From Litsea cubeba (lineage: Eukaryota; Streptophyta; Magnoliopsida; Laurales; Lauraceae): DNA of 64,000 nt. This document shows, one piece after another, positions 11,842 to 22,835 of this stretch. The position numbers and the translations under genes were made by a program. Under the pieces are notes generated by a model. The model ran no database searches. It was not told the origin of the DNA and saw nothing but the letters and a program-made list of their open reading frames with translations. The first letter of the stretch is position 1. Every line of letters starts with the position of its first letter. The stretch spans positions 16,085,948-16,149,947 of the forward strand of contig CM022951.1 of assembly GCA_012931725.1 (NCBI GenBank), in the 5' to 3' direction.

Positions 11842-14800
11842 ATGGTAGTAGTCTATAAGGGTATTGAGCCAATTCAATGGTGAATTCGATCAAAACTAAT
11901 ACTTCCTATGAAGGTTTTCACTCCCCCTCGATCCATTCTCTCCTTTTGTCAAACTTTTGACAAGGATTTAACTATTTAGTTCAAGAAGAAGATGGTTTTA
12001 CAAATTGAGGGTAAACTTCAAGGAAAGTATTAGATTCATTTAACTAAAAAGCTCAATATGATCAAATTACCAGGATTAAGGGCAAGGTCATGGAGAAAAG
12101 CAATCATGAATACCAATTGGAATAAAGAATACCAATTGAGATTCAAGGATAAGACTATTAATTCAATCACTCTAAAATGGAGTTAAAATGAATATAACTA
12201 CTAGGATCAATCCAAATTAGAGCTATCCATGATGTAATGGGGTTTATTAAACATAGCATCAATTAATATACCTATGAAAATCATATGCTATGTAAATTTT
12301 GAAATCATTTCATCCAATCATAAAATATGACTATCATGTGCAAGATGAATGAAATGAAATTCAATCATGAAGCTACCTCAACCATTAACCAACCAAGATT
12401 ATGAACACATAAATATGGTGGTCATGAGATTTACCTATATGAGCATGAGAGGTGGCAAACATGAAAGTTATGATGCTATTGGAATGTGACATGGAACTTA
12501 AATATATTACTATCAAGTTCAATCCAATTAGATTTGGATATGACAGCAATCAAAATTGATACAAATTGAAACCAATTGAATATGACAACATGATTAAGAG
12601 CATGGATGTGACAAACATAAAATCCCATCAAGCATCATAAATGGAAAATGATCACTTTAAAGATATAGTACTAACTTAGTGAGCATAGTGATGAACAAGA
12701 GAAATTGCATAAAAGGATATAACTTAGAGATGTATGCAATTTGAAAAATCATATGAACTCAACATAAAGGAAATCCATCAATAGTAGATATGCCTATAAG
12801 ATACAAAGAATGGATTTTGATGAGTCTCATATGAACATATATAAATATGATATTGAAAAATGCACAAGCAATATTACTATGAAATTATGCATAAATCGAT
12901 ATCATAACCATCCATTTATAGTAAAGCTTATGAAATACAAAGGATGGATTTAAGAGTTCAAGTATGGTATCTAATAATGCAAACTTAAGAGCACAACCAT
13001 ACATGGAACTAAATGACATTTGCATAGAGAGGATCACTTACAATTAAAATCTAACTCATACCATATCATCAATAAATAATATCACTATGCATGTACAAGA
13101 AGGTATGAAGTTAGAACGATATCATGGATCACATATAGATGAAAATAGATCTCATAGAAGGTATACCTATGAAGAACAATGGTTTAATTCAAATTCATCT
13201 AAAATGATCCATTAATCTATCATGTAAAGTCTCCACTCTAGCAAATGTACTATGCTTACAATGAGATAGAAAATGGATATGAGGATCATACCAAATGAGT
13301 TTAGTACACAAAATCACATATGTACTTGAGAAGCTCAAATGATCATGAAACAAAAGATTTGACTATAAAGCACATAAACAATCATCAATTTGCATTAATG
13401 AAAAGATATACAAAGTTAGGTACAAACATGCAAATCAACGACACCATATCCAACCACACAAAGTAAGACATAGCATCAAAATCAATTTGCATTTGAAAGA
13501 ATGTAACTTTGTTGAGCAAAAATGCAAATTGCTTGTAACATGTATTTCCTTCTAAATGATATAATTATAAGCACAAGGAAATAAACTCAAGGAAAATGCT
13601 TCTAAAAATATAACTAATAAAGCGTAGAACATTTTTCCAAAGATCTTTAATTCACTCCAACATTCAAAATCCAACAATGAATCATTTATAAATTTATGAT
13701 CAAGTGACTTTGAAAAACATGAAGTGAACTAATATCTAATCTCAATTTGTAATCAAGGATATATATAAATACAAATGCTCTTACAAATTGATTACATATT
13801 TTCCATACCAAAATATATAACTTGCAAGTTCATGAAAAACAAGAAATGGGGAACATAGGGGCAAATAATAAAAATGACATTAATTAAATTCAACAAGCTT
13901 TACTCAATTTAATCGATCACAATATGTAACTATAAAAGTTCTTATCAATTAAATGAGCTCTTACCACATGTAGTCATTTACTCAATACCCCAAGAAAATT
14001 GATTTTCATTTAAAAGAAGCTTAAATAAACAAGTGCAAGATGAAAATCATTTTTACATATTTCAATACCCAATATCCACCAAAACAATTTTTCAACTTGT
14101 ATTTCAAAAGTTGTAACTACTTGGAACACATATAAGTTGATATTGTAAAACAATAATTTTCCATTTGAAAGTATAACTTTAAAAAACAATGGAAAACTTA
14201 AATTACTTCAAATCATTTGATTTACCAAAAAGATTTAAATAGGACATCCATTAAATGATTTTCCAACATCAATTGATCATGAAAAATCTAGCTATAAAAA
14301 CTTATGTAATCACAATCAATTGATAAACAATAAAATGCATTACAAGAGATATAACTATATGAACAAAATGCAAATCTATCATGATAATATTGCAATCAAA
14401 GGATTTTGAAAACCAAAGATATAACTATGAAAGTTCATGCAGACAAAATCAAATGATCACAAAGAAACATTGTATTTTATGAGATGTGACTATGTAAAAA
14501 TAAAATGCAAATTTAACATGACCAACAATTAGCTATGACTTATAAAGAATAGGTTGGTCTAGTTTGGTCTAGTGAGGTTCAAGGCCTTAAGGTTAGTCCA
14601 ATTGTCTACCTTTAAAGATTCACCTAAGGTCTTGATAAGGTTGTCCTTGAGGGTTCACTTTGAGGTCCCACCAACTCTTGGAGTTTTAACTTGAAAAAGT
14701 TTTAGAGTGGTGAGATTGATTCTTAGGGGAAATAGAGAGCTAGGAAGGAAAAAAAAAATCATTTTCATTTTCACTCATAGTGGAAATCATTCAAATGATC

Positions 14801-14889
14801 TGCAATAAAACACAACTCAAGGATTCAAATCTAGATTATAGCTAATAAGTATCAACTCCTGGTGTTTAAGCCCTAAATGGAGTAACCTT
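11842..14889 (-). other. Internal non-coding region of the outer element, right part
   Basis: About 3 kb of AT-rich sequence with no open frame above 60 codons and no gag-pol similarity that I can see. It holds many degenerate copies of a motif like ATAACTATGAAAGTTCATG, clearest at 13812-14540, spaced irregularly at about 45-70 bp. Together with 501-967 it makes an internal region of about 3.5 kb, which fits a non-autonomous large retrotransposon derivative (LARD) better than a decayed autonomous element. Confidence 0.65.
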
Positions 14890-14901
14890 GCTCTGATACC
14901 A
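14890..14901 (-). other. Primer-binding site of the outer element
   Basis: The minus strand reads TGGTATCAGAGC, a perfect match to the plant initiator-Met tRNA PBS, two bases from the LTR edge. A perfect PBS in an element with no coding capacity supports recent mobilisation in trans. Confidence 0.92.
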
Positions 14902-14903
14902 CT

Positions 14904-16794
14904 TGTAAGTCCTGGATTCTTACCCGATCGGGGGGGGGATAGGGTGAGCTACTAATTAGTGACCAATTAAGATAAATTTTAACTTATTTAAATTAACTAG
15001 TCACAAGTGATGATTGACAACCAAAATGCGGAAGCTTAAACAAACACAATCACCACATAGCGTGCACCATCACACAATCATTTATAGTGGTTTGGCCTCA
15101 ATGCCAACATCCACTACCGGCTTGTGTTCCTACACCCCACCGGATTTTCACTAAGTATGATTTCCAATAGGCTAAGCAATAACCTTTACATTATGCTTTT
15201 CAAGGCTAAGTAATAACCTTTACATTATGCTTTTCAAGACTAAGCAATACCCTCTACAACCAAAAGGTTGGTTATCTCTCTAAGTAGTGTCTATAATACA
15301 CTTGATGGAGATTACAATTTTGGTTCAATACATTGCCTCTTAAATAGGCGGATATAAACGTGAAAATCTAATTCATACAAATACTATATGAATGCAAAGA
15401 TGTATGCTCAAAGTGTATGCATGATGTCCTCAATCAATTTGAAAATAGAAGCTCATAAATGTATGCCAAAGGCTTTTAAAAGTTTTAGCTCAAAACATTT
15501 ATGATTGAGGAAAGAAAGCAAATCACATGTTAAAAATAGCTTATAAAAGATATAGGTATTTATTCCAAATAAGTTGTGAAATTCAAAGAACAAAACATGT
15601 GATGCTTAAGTATTTCAATCAAATTAACAATGTAGCTCAATGTATGTTTAAAGCATTTGAAAGAGTAAAACATACAAATAGATTTGATTGAAATAAAAGG
15701 GTCAAAACACATGTAATTAAAAATACAACTTGAAAATGATATACCAATCAATGTTTAAACAAGTTGTGAAACTTTAAAACAAAATACATGTGATTTATAA
15801 AGTTGTTGAATCCAAAACATAAGATAGATTTGCAAGTGATTTTCTTATGATGAAAAACAACAACCAAATATTCAACCAAGTATAGGAATCATGTTACATA
15901 TGATTTCAAAGATGATTTCAAAATAAGACTCACATAGATATACTAATTAAAGTCCTACTTGGTTTGAATCATGGTGGTGCATCCAAAATAATGAATCAAT
16001 TCAAAATATATATATGTTAAGGATACAATAAATCAAAGTTTAACATGCTAGAAAAGATTTACCAATATTAAAACAAAGCATGAAAAATATGATTAGGAAA
16101 CTAAAGCCTACTTGTTGATTTAACTTAATGGATTCAAGCTTTAGCTTTCCAAAAGACCCACTAGCCTCCCTTAGCTTATCCCCCTTTCTTTGGCCTCAAA
16201 ACACCTCAAGGAGGGCTTAAAAGTTCCTCAAATTTGGTTAAGGAATGAGCTTCTTTTTATACCAAAAAATGCCCAACGGCTAGTATTCGGTCGACCCCAT
16301 ACAGGGCTCGGTCAACTTGCCCTTCAACGGGCAAAAATATGACCGTTTGAAAAATCTGCAAGGGTCACATTCTCGGTCAAACTGTAGTGTCTTCGGTCGA
16401 CCTACTACATTGCAGGTCAACCGGGACCAAAAATCCCATTTTTGCATATTTCAAAGACTTTTCTTTTGGGGACTTTTGGGCCATAAAATGAAGCATGGAA
16501 TCATGAATTTAAATCAAACTAAGAGGTTTAAAAAACATTAAACATAAAAAGACAAAAAATAATTTGAAACATTTAAAGACAAAGGCTTGCTTGATTCATA
16601 AAAAATCTTTTCAAAACTAATTGCATCCAAGATAAAAATCAAATCATGCATGAAACATAAAATTTACAAGACTTAAATCAATGCATGTGTAATTATAGAT
16701 TTCAAGATTTTCTAAATCAATGCTCAAGTGAAAAATCAAATGATGATTAAAATGTTAATGCATCCATCAAATTGCAAACACAAAATCCCTAACA
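14904..16794 (-). repeat. 5' LTR of the outer non-coding retrotransposon (LARD-like)
   Basis: It is 1,891 bp, TGTAAGTCC to CCTAACA on the plus strand. It includes a run of G near 14931-14939 and three repeats of the CTAAGCAATAACCTTTACATTATG type at 15170-15250. Its inner half matches 1-488. The base run after it (GTTAG) would be the target duplication, but the left flank is outside the window. Confidence 0.85.
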
Positions 16795-16797
16795 GTT

Positions 16798-17540
16798 AGT
16801 AGTCCTGTCGCCAGTAGACTTGATTTTATCGCGATGAAGACGTCATGCTTTGATGTACGGTCAAACGAAATCCGATTGACCTGAGATTTGACATGGTGCC
16901 TCATGGGACCATTTTAAGATGATCAATCAGCTTTGATTTGCAAATTATGGTCCTGAGAGGCTCTGTCGCCAAGAGACTTGGTTTAACTACCGAGGAGTCA
17001 AAGTTGGGTCAAATAATATCGAAATGACATGACATTTGATAGGTAGCCCATTGACAGTATTTTGAGACCATCCATTTACTTTGTTTGAGGAGTCCTTCAG
17101 CGGTCTTCACCGCCGGGAGGCCTGATTTTGCTGCTTGAGGGTTGATGTTAGGTCAAACATTGTCGGATTGACGTGAAATTTGACATGGAGCCTCTTAGGA
17201 GTATTTTAAGACCATCCACGAGATCTTATTGAAGTTTTGATGTCTCTGATGCTGTCGTCGCTGGAAGGGCTGACTTTATCGCGTAGAGAATGCGACTTTT
17301 GCATTTTGGGTCAAACGGTGTCGAAATGGCCCGGAATTTGATGTAAAGCCTTCTAGTGGCATTTTGAGGCCAGTTGTGTGCTCTGTTTTGTAAAACAAGG
17401 TCCCCAGCTTCACCGCCACCAAAAGTTCCTGTTTGGCTGTTAGAAGAGTGAAGTCAGGCCAAATGAAGTTGAAATAACCCAAAACTTTATGTGTACACTT
17501 CTCATGACTGTTTTAAAGGATCTTAAAGTTTTCAAATGGT
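16798..17540. repeat. Degenerate tandem array, about five units of about 148 bp
   Basis: The anchor GGTCAAAC or a close variant recurs at 16859, 17007, 17151, 17309 and 17457, so spacings are 148, 144, 158 and 148. Each unit also carries a CTGTCGCC or CACCGCC block, a TGATTTT(A/G)TCGC-like block, a GAAATTTGACATGG-like block and ATTTTRAGACCATCC. Units differ considerably. I cannot assign it to a known element. It starts within a few bases of the outer LTR edge. Confidence 0.7.
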
Positions 17541-17682
17541 TTCGACAAGATTTGTTGCTTGAAGCAGCTTCTCCCATTGTGATCTGATGCAGCTTCTCCC
17601 ATTATGGCCTGATGCAGCTTCATGTGACTTCTTTAACGTATAAAAATGCAAAGTGACATTTTTGATGTCAACACTACATCCA

Positions 17683-18399
17683 ACGGTCACAAGTTTTTTT
17701 GTGATTTTCTCTCAATCCGATACGAATCAACCCGAAATTCGAAACCCGGGCCATATTTCGCCTTCCAGAGATGATGGATGGTTTGGATTTTCACTCTAAG
17801 TCCCATATAAACTAAAAAGTATTATTTTAGGTTGTGCGTTATTTTTACAAATATCTCAAAATATATAAGGAATCAATGTTTGAAAACTCATCTTCTAGCC
17901 CTTTTGGACCTTATAAACATGATGGATGGTTCGCATATTAATTGTAGGAACCATAAGGTAGGGTTCCAAATCCAAAACCGAGGCTAGTATATTATTGCCT
18001 TGGTCACTGTTGATTACCAAGTTTATTGATGTTCATGCACAAGTCGGTCAGTGTTTTTCACTGTGGACGTCAACGATCGGTAGTTTTTCGCCATTTTTCT
18101 CACAATCCATGATGAACCGGGATGTCAAATTTAATTTCATAGCCATTTTAGGCCTTTTGATGAGATTGGACGGTTCGGGTTTTACAAAAAGGGTCTACAA
18201 AAATCTAGATCTCATGATCCAACGGTCTGGATTATTTTGCAAATATCTAAAGATCTATGAAGAATCAACGACTAAGATTTGATCACATAGTCATTTTAGA
18301 TATTCTTAACATGATTAACAGTTCGGATTGTGGATGTGGGACCCAAAAAGGGCATTTCCAAACAAAAAATTGGTAACCTCAAATTATTGTCCTGGTTAT
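17683..18399. repeat. Two degenerate copies of an approximately 385-bp unit
   Basis: The same series of phrases occurs twice: CAACGGTCACAAGTTTTTTTGTG at 17683 and CAACGATCGGTAGTTTTTCGCC at 18068, each followed by a GATGRNATTGGAYGGTT block (17772 and 18158), a CAAATATCTMAAAATMTATRAGGAATCAA block and a GATGGATGGTTCG-like block. It shows no coding capacity. The relation to the 148-bp array on its left is unclear. Confidence 0.55.
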
Positions 18400-19635
18400 T
18401 GTTTGAAAGTCCGAAATCCGAACCCTAGAGGCCGGGGGGGTGGGGGCCGAATAGGGTAAGCTCGGGTTTATGTCAATTAATCCATATTTTAAATTTATTT
18501 AAAACAAATTGGGCATAAGTGATGATTATAAAACAAGTAAAGTGCGGAAGCTATAAACAATCATCACAAAGCATACACCATAATACAATGATATATAGTG
18601 GCTCAGCCTAATTGCCTACATCCACTACTGGCTTGTGTTCCAACACCCCACTGGCTTTCCATTATCTCAATTTGTGCTTTTCAATAGGCTAAGCAATAAC
18701 CTTTATAATAAGTTTTTTTTAGGGTAAGTAATAACCTCTACAATATGCTTTTTTAGACTTAACAATAATCTTACAATATAATTTTCTATGCTAAGCAATA
18801 ATATTTACATGCCTAAAGATTTTTTTTCTCTCTAAATTGTGTCTAATGTAAGGGTGGAAGTTCGGTTTTTCGGTTCGGTTTTTGACCGAAACCGAAAAAA
18901 ACCGAAAACCGAAATTTCTAAATATTGCAAACCGAACCAAACCGAATTACGAGTAAAACCGAACCGAACCGAAAATTATTAAACGGTTCGGTTTTCCGGT
19001 TTTTTCGGTTTAAACCGAATTTTTCAATATCACACAAATAGATCCAAATTGTTGCTATTAGTTACACATCATTTCAATATCACACAATGAATTCAGTGAT
19101 TTGCCATTAAAAAAAATTCAAGTTTCCCTTTCCCTTTCCCATTGACACATATATATATTTAATTTAAAATATAAAATCAAGTTCGGTTTTTCGGTTTAAA
19201 CCGAAAATATTTTTTAAAATCCGAAACCGAACCGTAAAACCGAACTTGCTAAAAATGCAAAACCGAAACCGAACCATAAACCGATAAACCGAACCGAACT
19301 TAATTTTACGGTTCGGTTTACGGTTCGGAGTTCGGTTTGGTTCGGTTTCTTCCACCCTTAGTCTAATGTATACTCTAAGAGATATAATTTAAGCTCAATA
19401 CAATGGCTCTATAATAAGCTGATATGAAAGTGATAGTTTTACTCAAATATACACTCTATGAATACAAAGATGTAAGATCAATGTGTATGAGTGAAGACTT
19501 TAATCAAGTTTTAAAATTGTAGCTAAAAAATGTAAGCCTAAGGCTTTTCAAAGCTTAAATCAAGGAAAGATTTGATTGAAGTGAAGATGCTAATCACATG
19601 TTGTATGAATAACAACTTAATATAGATAAATATTT
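18400..19635 (-). mobile_element. Diverged LTR fragment related to the outer element, split by a MITE
   Basis: Sequence from about 18400 to 18848 and from 19361 to about 19635 follows 14904-15560 in order: G-run, AAGTGCGGAAGCT, CATCCACTACTGGCTTGTGTTCCAACACCCCAC (compare 15110-15145), then the repeated CTAAGCAATAACCTTTA phrases. Identity is lower than between the two LTRs of the outer element, so this is an older or different subfamily copy. No matching internal region was found beside it. Confidence 0.7.
18849..19360. mobile_element. hAT-type MITE with perfect TIRs and target duplication
   Basis: The 512-bp element starts TAAGGGTGGAAG and ends with its exact complement CTTCCACCCTTA. It is flanked on both sides by GTCTAATG (18841-18848 and 19361-19368). 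An 8-bp duplication and a TA(A/G)GGGTG terminus are the hAT signature. The interior has no transposase and is filled near both ends with TTCGGTT/AACCGAA repeats, likely the binding sites of the transposase that moves it in trans. It interrupts the diverged LTR fragment. Confidence 0.93.
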
Positions 19636-19820
19636 AACCCTTGATCCAATGGTTCAGTCCATTCGGATGTGTGCCAATCCTTGGACTTAGTGACTATCAA
19701 GGGGTTTACTATTGGTTGTTGGGTTTGGATGATTTGCTAGTTGGCCCCACAAAAAAGTTCTCATATAGTTCTCACTTCAATATTTCCTTATATATATCGA
19801 GTAAGAAGCACCGTTTTTGG

Positions 19821-20176
19821 TAGGGGTGTTTATATGTTGGGCCAAGCCGAGCGAAGTCATATCTATGCTCGGCCTGACTTTAAAACACTGGCCCAGGCCC
19901 TGCTTAAATCCTAGCCAGACAATAAAAATCAGGCCTGAGTCTGCACATCTAATCAATCGGGCAAGTTTGAGTCGAGCTTTTTATCACTTTTGTGGGTATT
20001 TGATTGTTTGGACCAATTAAATTAAATTACATGCATTCCTTATACGAGCAGGGTTGGGTCGGGCTTTGAGCTCCCCGTGCACTCAATCCAAGCCCGATCA
20101 AACTATTAAACGGGCCTCGTTACATATCTAAGCCCAACCCCCAAATCGGGCCGGTCCAAGCCCATGAGCACCCCTA
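19821..20176. mobile_element. Probable hAT-type MITE upstream of the DUF2358 gene
   Basis: The terminus TAGGGGTG at 19821 is mirrored by CACCCCTA ending at 20176, 356 bp apart, with GGCC/GCCCGA-rich subterminal stretches. The flanking octamers (GTTTTTGG and GCCTTTTG) agree at five of eight positions, so the target duplication has decayed or the ends are off by a base. It lies about 300 bp upstream of the start codon at 20473, so it abuts the promoter. Confidence 0.65.
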
Positions 20177-20272
20177 GCCTTTTGGGAATCCACTCCCACT
20201 CTTTGCTCCCCCACCCGGGCGGGCCTCCCCACGCTTACATGCGAATATTCCTCGAACACCGAATCCGCTCAT

Positions 20273-20289
20273 CACGTGCAACGCACGTG
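20273..20289. promoter_or_regulatory. Two G-boxes (CACGTG) 11 bp apart
   Basis: CACGTG occurs at 20273-20278 and 20284-20289, about 190 bp before the start codon of the DUF2358 gene and outside the MITE. Paired G-boxes are bound by bZIP and bHLH factors and are common in light-responsive nuclear genes for plastid proteins. The role here is inferred from position. Confidence 0.45.
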
Positions 20290-20439
20290 CCTTCAAATGG
20301 ATGCACATCATCAAATGCGAAAACGTTGAAATTAGAAACAAATATCGCTGCTGGCAATCGCTGGGACAATCAAAACCACCCAAAATCCCATTTCCCAAAA
20401 CTCCACACCTTTCTCTCTCTTTCTCTCCTCTTCTCCAAT

Positions 20440-20454
20440 ATGTCTTTCCCATGA
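20440..20454 (+). other. Short upstream ORF (Met-Ser-Phe-Pro-stop)
   Basis: ATGTCTTTCCCATGA lies in the CT-rich leader 19 bp before the main ATG and in frame with it. If the leader includes it, ribosomes could reinitiate; a transcription start right of 20440 would exclude it. Confidence 0.35.
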
Positions 20455-20472
20455 AAAGTAGAAACTGAGAAA

Positions 20473-22181
20473 ATGGCCTTTCTACAACTAACCCATCATC
20501 TCTCTTCTTCTTCTTCTTCCTCTTCTTCTCCTTTCCTTCCCTTCAATCACCAAACACCCCCCTCCTACAGAGAGAGAGAAAAACCATCATCAGTCCTACC
20601 AATTTCTCTCCTCAAGGGCACCCCCTCCTCTGCCCTCACCAAGCTAGAAACCCCTCCAGTGAGGCATGCTCAGGATAACAAGGACCGAGCAGTGGCCCCC
20701 ACTGCACAACATAAGAAAGAGGAGGAGAAGAAGAAGGATGATTTCTATCTCAACCTCGGCACTGCTGTTCGCACTCTCAGAGAAGACCTTCCTCTTCTCT
20801 TCTCCAGAGACCTCAATTATGACATCTACAGGTTTATTTATCATTCATTCATTTGATGCTGTTTTTGTTTTTGTTGTTGTTGTTCTTTCTTTCTTTCTTT
20901 CTTTCTTCATGTTCTTGTGGATATTGCTCTAGGGTTTATTGCTTGGTACTCTGCCAGGCCACATCAATTGGTGGTCCTGATCCATCTTTCACACCATGGT
21001 TGTGGTGGGTGCCCATCAATTTGTTATGGGTCGGTTTGTTTCATGTAATTGAATTTTGGTTGGAGTTGATAAAACAAAGGTGGGTATTCATAAATGGCCA
21101 TTTTGATGGAAGTTGAATCAAGGGGAGATGGGAAATGATTACGCAGGGATGATACTTGAAATTCAAATCTTATGAAAGTCGAGGTCCTGTTTAATAATCC
21201 CATATTGGAGCTCATTTTACCATGAATTATTCCTATCTGTCGAACAATAGGACTGTTCCAGTCAGTAGAATACAGAGGGCCTTATTATTTGGATGGAATT
21301 GAATACAGATGAATTCATGGGAAATGGGTTCCAACAAAGGATTATTGAAGAGGTGGGTAGGGGGTAAAAGATTGATGGTGGAGATGTACTTGGCATATTG
21401 ACTTTACTAGGATTTGATTTATTGGGTTGATGGCTTTGTATTGAATTTTCATCTTCCCTTATTTCATTTTCCATCAAAGAGGATTATTTGATAGCCATTT
21501 ATGGATTTCACCTTTGTTTCTTCAATTTTAGCTACTTTTAGGAAGACAATTCTTAAAAGAATTTTGTAGGAATTCAATTCCATGCGAACAAATGGCATGG
21601 TGGGGGATTGGGCTGCCAATTAAGGTGGTCTGGCAGTTTATGAACCTAGTTCTTTGGTGTCAGATTCCTAGAGTCGTTTTGTTTTCTCATCTTGCAGAGC
21701 GGATATAACGTTTATGGATCCGTTGAACACATTCTGTGGGATTGAGAACTACAAGTTGATCTTCTGGGCATTGCGTACGCATGGCCGGATTTTGTTTCGA
21801 GAGATTTCGGTCGAGGTCTTTAGGATTTGGCAGCCGGCTGAGAACATTATTTTGATCAGATGGAACTTGAGAGGTGTTCCGCGGGTACCCTGGGAGGCAA
21901 AGGGGGAGTTCCAAGGGACATCAAGATACAAACTGGATAGGAATGGGAAGATTTATGAACACAAGGTCGACAATCTGGCGTTCAATTTCCCTCGGTCACT
22001 TAAACCGGCAACAGTGTTGGATTTGGTTAGCGCATGCCCTGCGAGTCCGAACCCTACATTCTTATGGGGACCTTCAGAGGCATACAATTCCTCGTGGTTG
22101 CAGTTCTATCGGGCTGTCAGGGAGACTTTAGATCGGGAAGGATATGTTACTTTCAGTGAGGGATTGGTTGCTTGTTCATGA
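20473..22181 (+). CDS. DUF2358 protein, probably plastid-targeted (two exons)
   Basis: Exon 1 is 20473-20831 and exon 2 is 21698-22181; the 866-bp intron has GT at 20832 and ends TTGCAG at 21697. Joining them in phase 2 gives YDIYRADITFMDP, the expected family sequence, and a protein of 280 aa. Residues 1 to about 90 are Ser-rich and basic (MAFLQLTHHLSSSS), like a chloroplast transit peptide. The DUF2358 domain runs from about residue 95 to 215 (LREDLPLLFSRDLNYDIY, FCGIENYKLIFWALR, RWNLRGVPRVPWEAKG, YKLDRNGKIYEHKVD), then a family-typical tail with SACPASPNPTFLWGP. Such proteins have an NTF2-like fold and no established biochemical function. The ATG sits in an AAAATGGCC context after a CT-rich leader. 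The frame is intact, so the gene looks functional. Confidence 0.9.
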
Positions 22182-22835
22182 TTATTCTCTCACACTGATT
22201 AAAGGTCAATTTCTACCTGCAACATTTAGTTATGTATTACTGGTACATGTATCATATATAGCACCAGGGTTAGAGAAGGAAAAGGGGGAGTGTACATAGG
22301 CAGGCTCAGAATGTTACATGTACCCACTTGTACCAGTTGCCTTATAAAGAGACAACTCGGCTTATTAGGTGAGCTCTTAATATTTAAATCTGTATTTATG
22401 GGCAATCTTTGCTTAATGAGTGTAATAAAGCTTCATAATATCTTGATTTCTAAGAATTATACTTAATTCAATGACATTAGAAGTTTACTTAGTGTCACTT
22501 GTGATAAAAGTACCGCATTATTATTCTTTTTCTTGATTATTTACACCATCACTTCCAGTACTGTTCTGCTTTAACTTTGTTATGTTATTTTAACTTCTTG
22601 AAAGAGAAAGTGTTGCAGCCAGATTAGTGAAGGACCCGCCCAATTGTAGCCAACTTTAAGCTAACACAATCATTTCTAGGGTTCAACGCTAAAGAGAAGT
22701 GAGAATTTGAATATTATTGAGGTTAATTTTCTGAAAACAAGAGAGGTCCTTAAATAGGCCTCTTTGAAATTGAAAGAGAGAGTTTTCATTTGTACACATG
22801 GATTCTCTTTCCTTAAATAAAATATTCATTGAATC
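22182..22835 (+). other. 3' flank of the DUF2358 gene
   Basis: AATAAA at 22424-22429, about 243 bp after the stop, is a plausible polyadenylation signal. I see no gene in the rest. A C-rich patch near 22620-22670 has no recognisable identity. The next feature is the microsatellite-like tail of a LINE. Confidence 0.4.
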
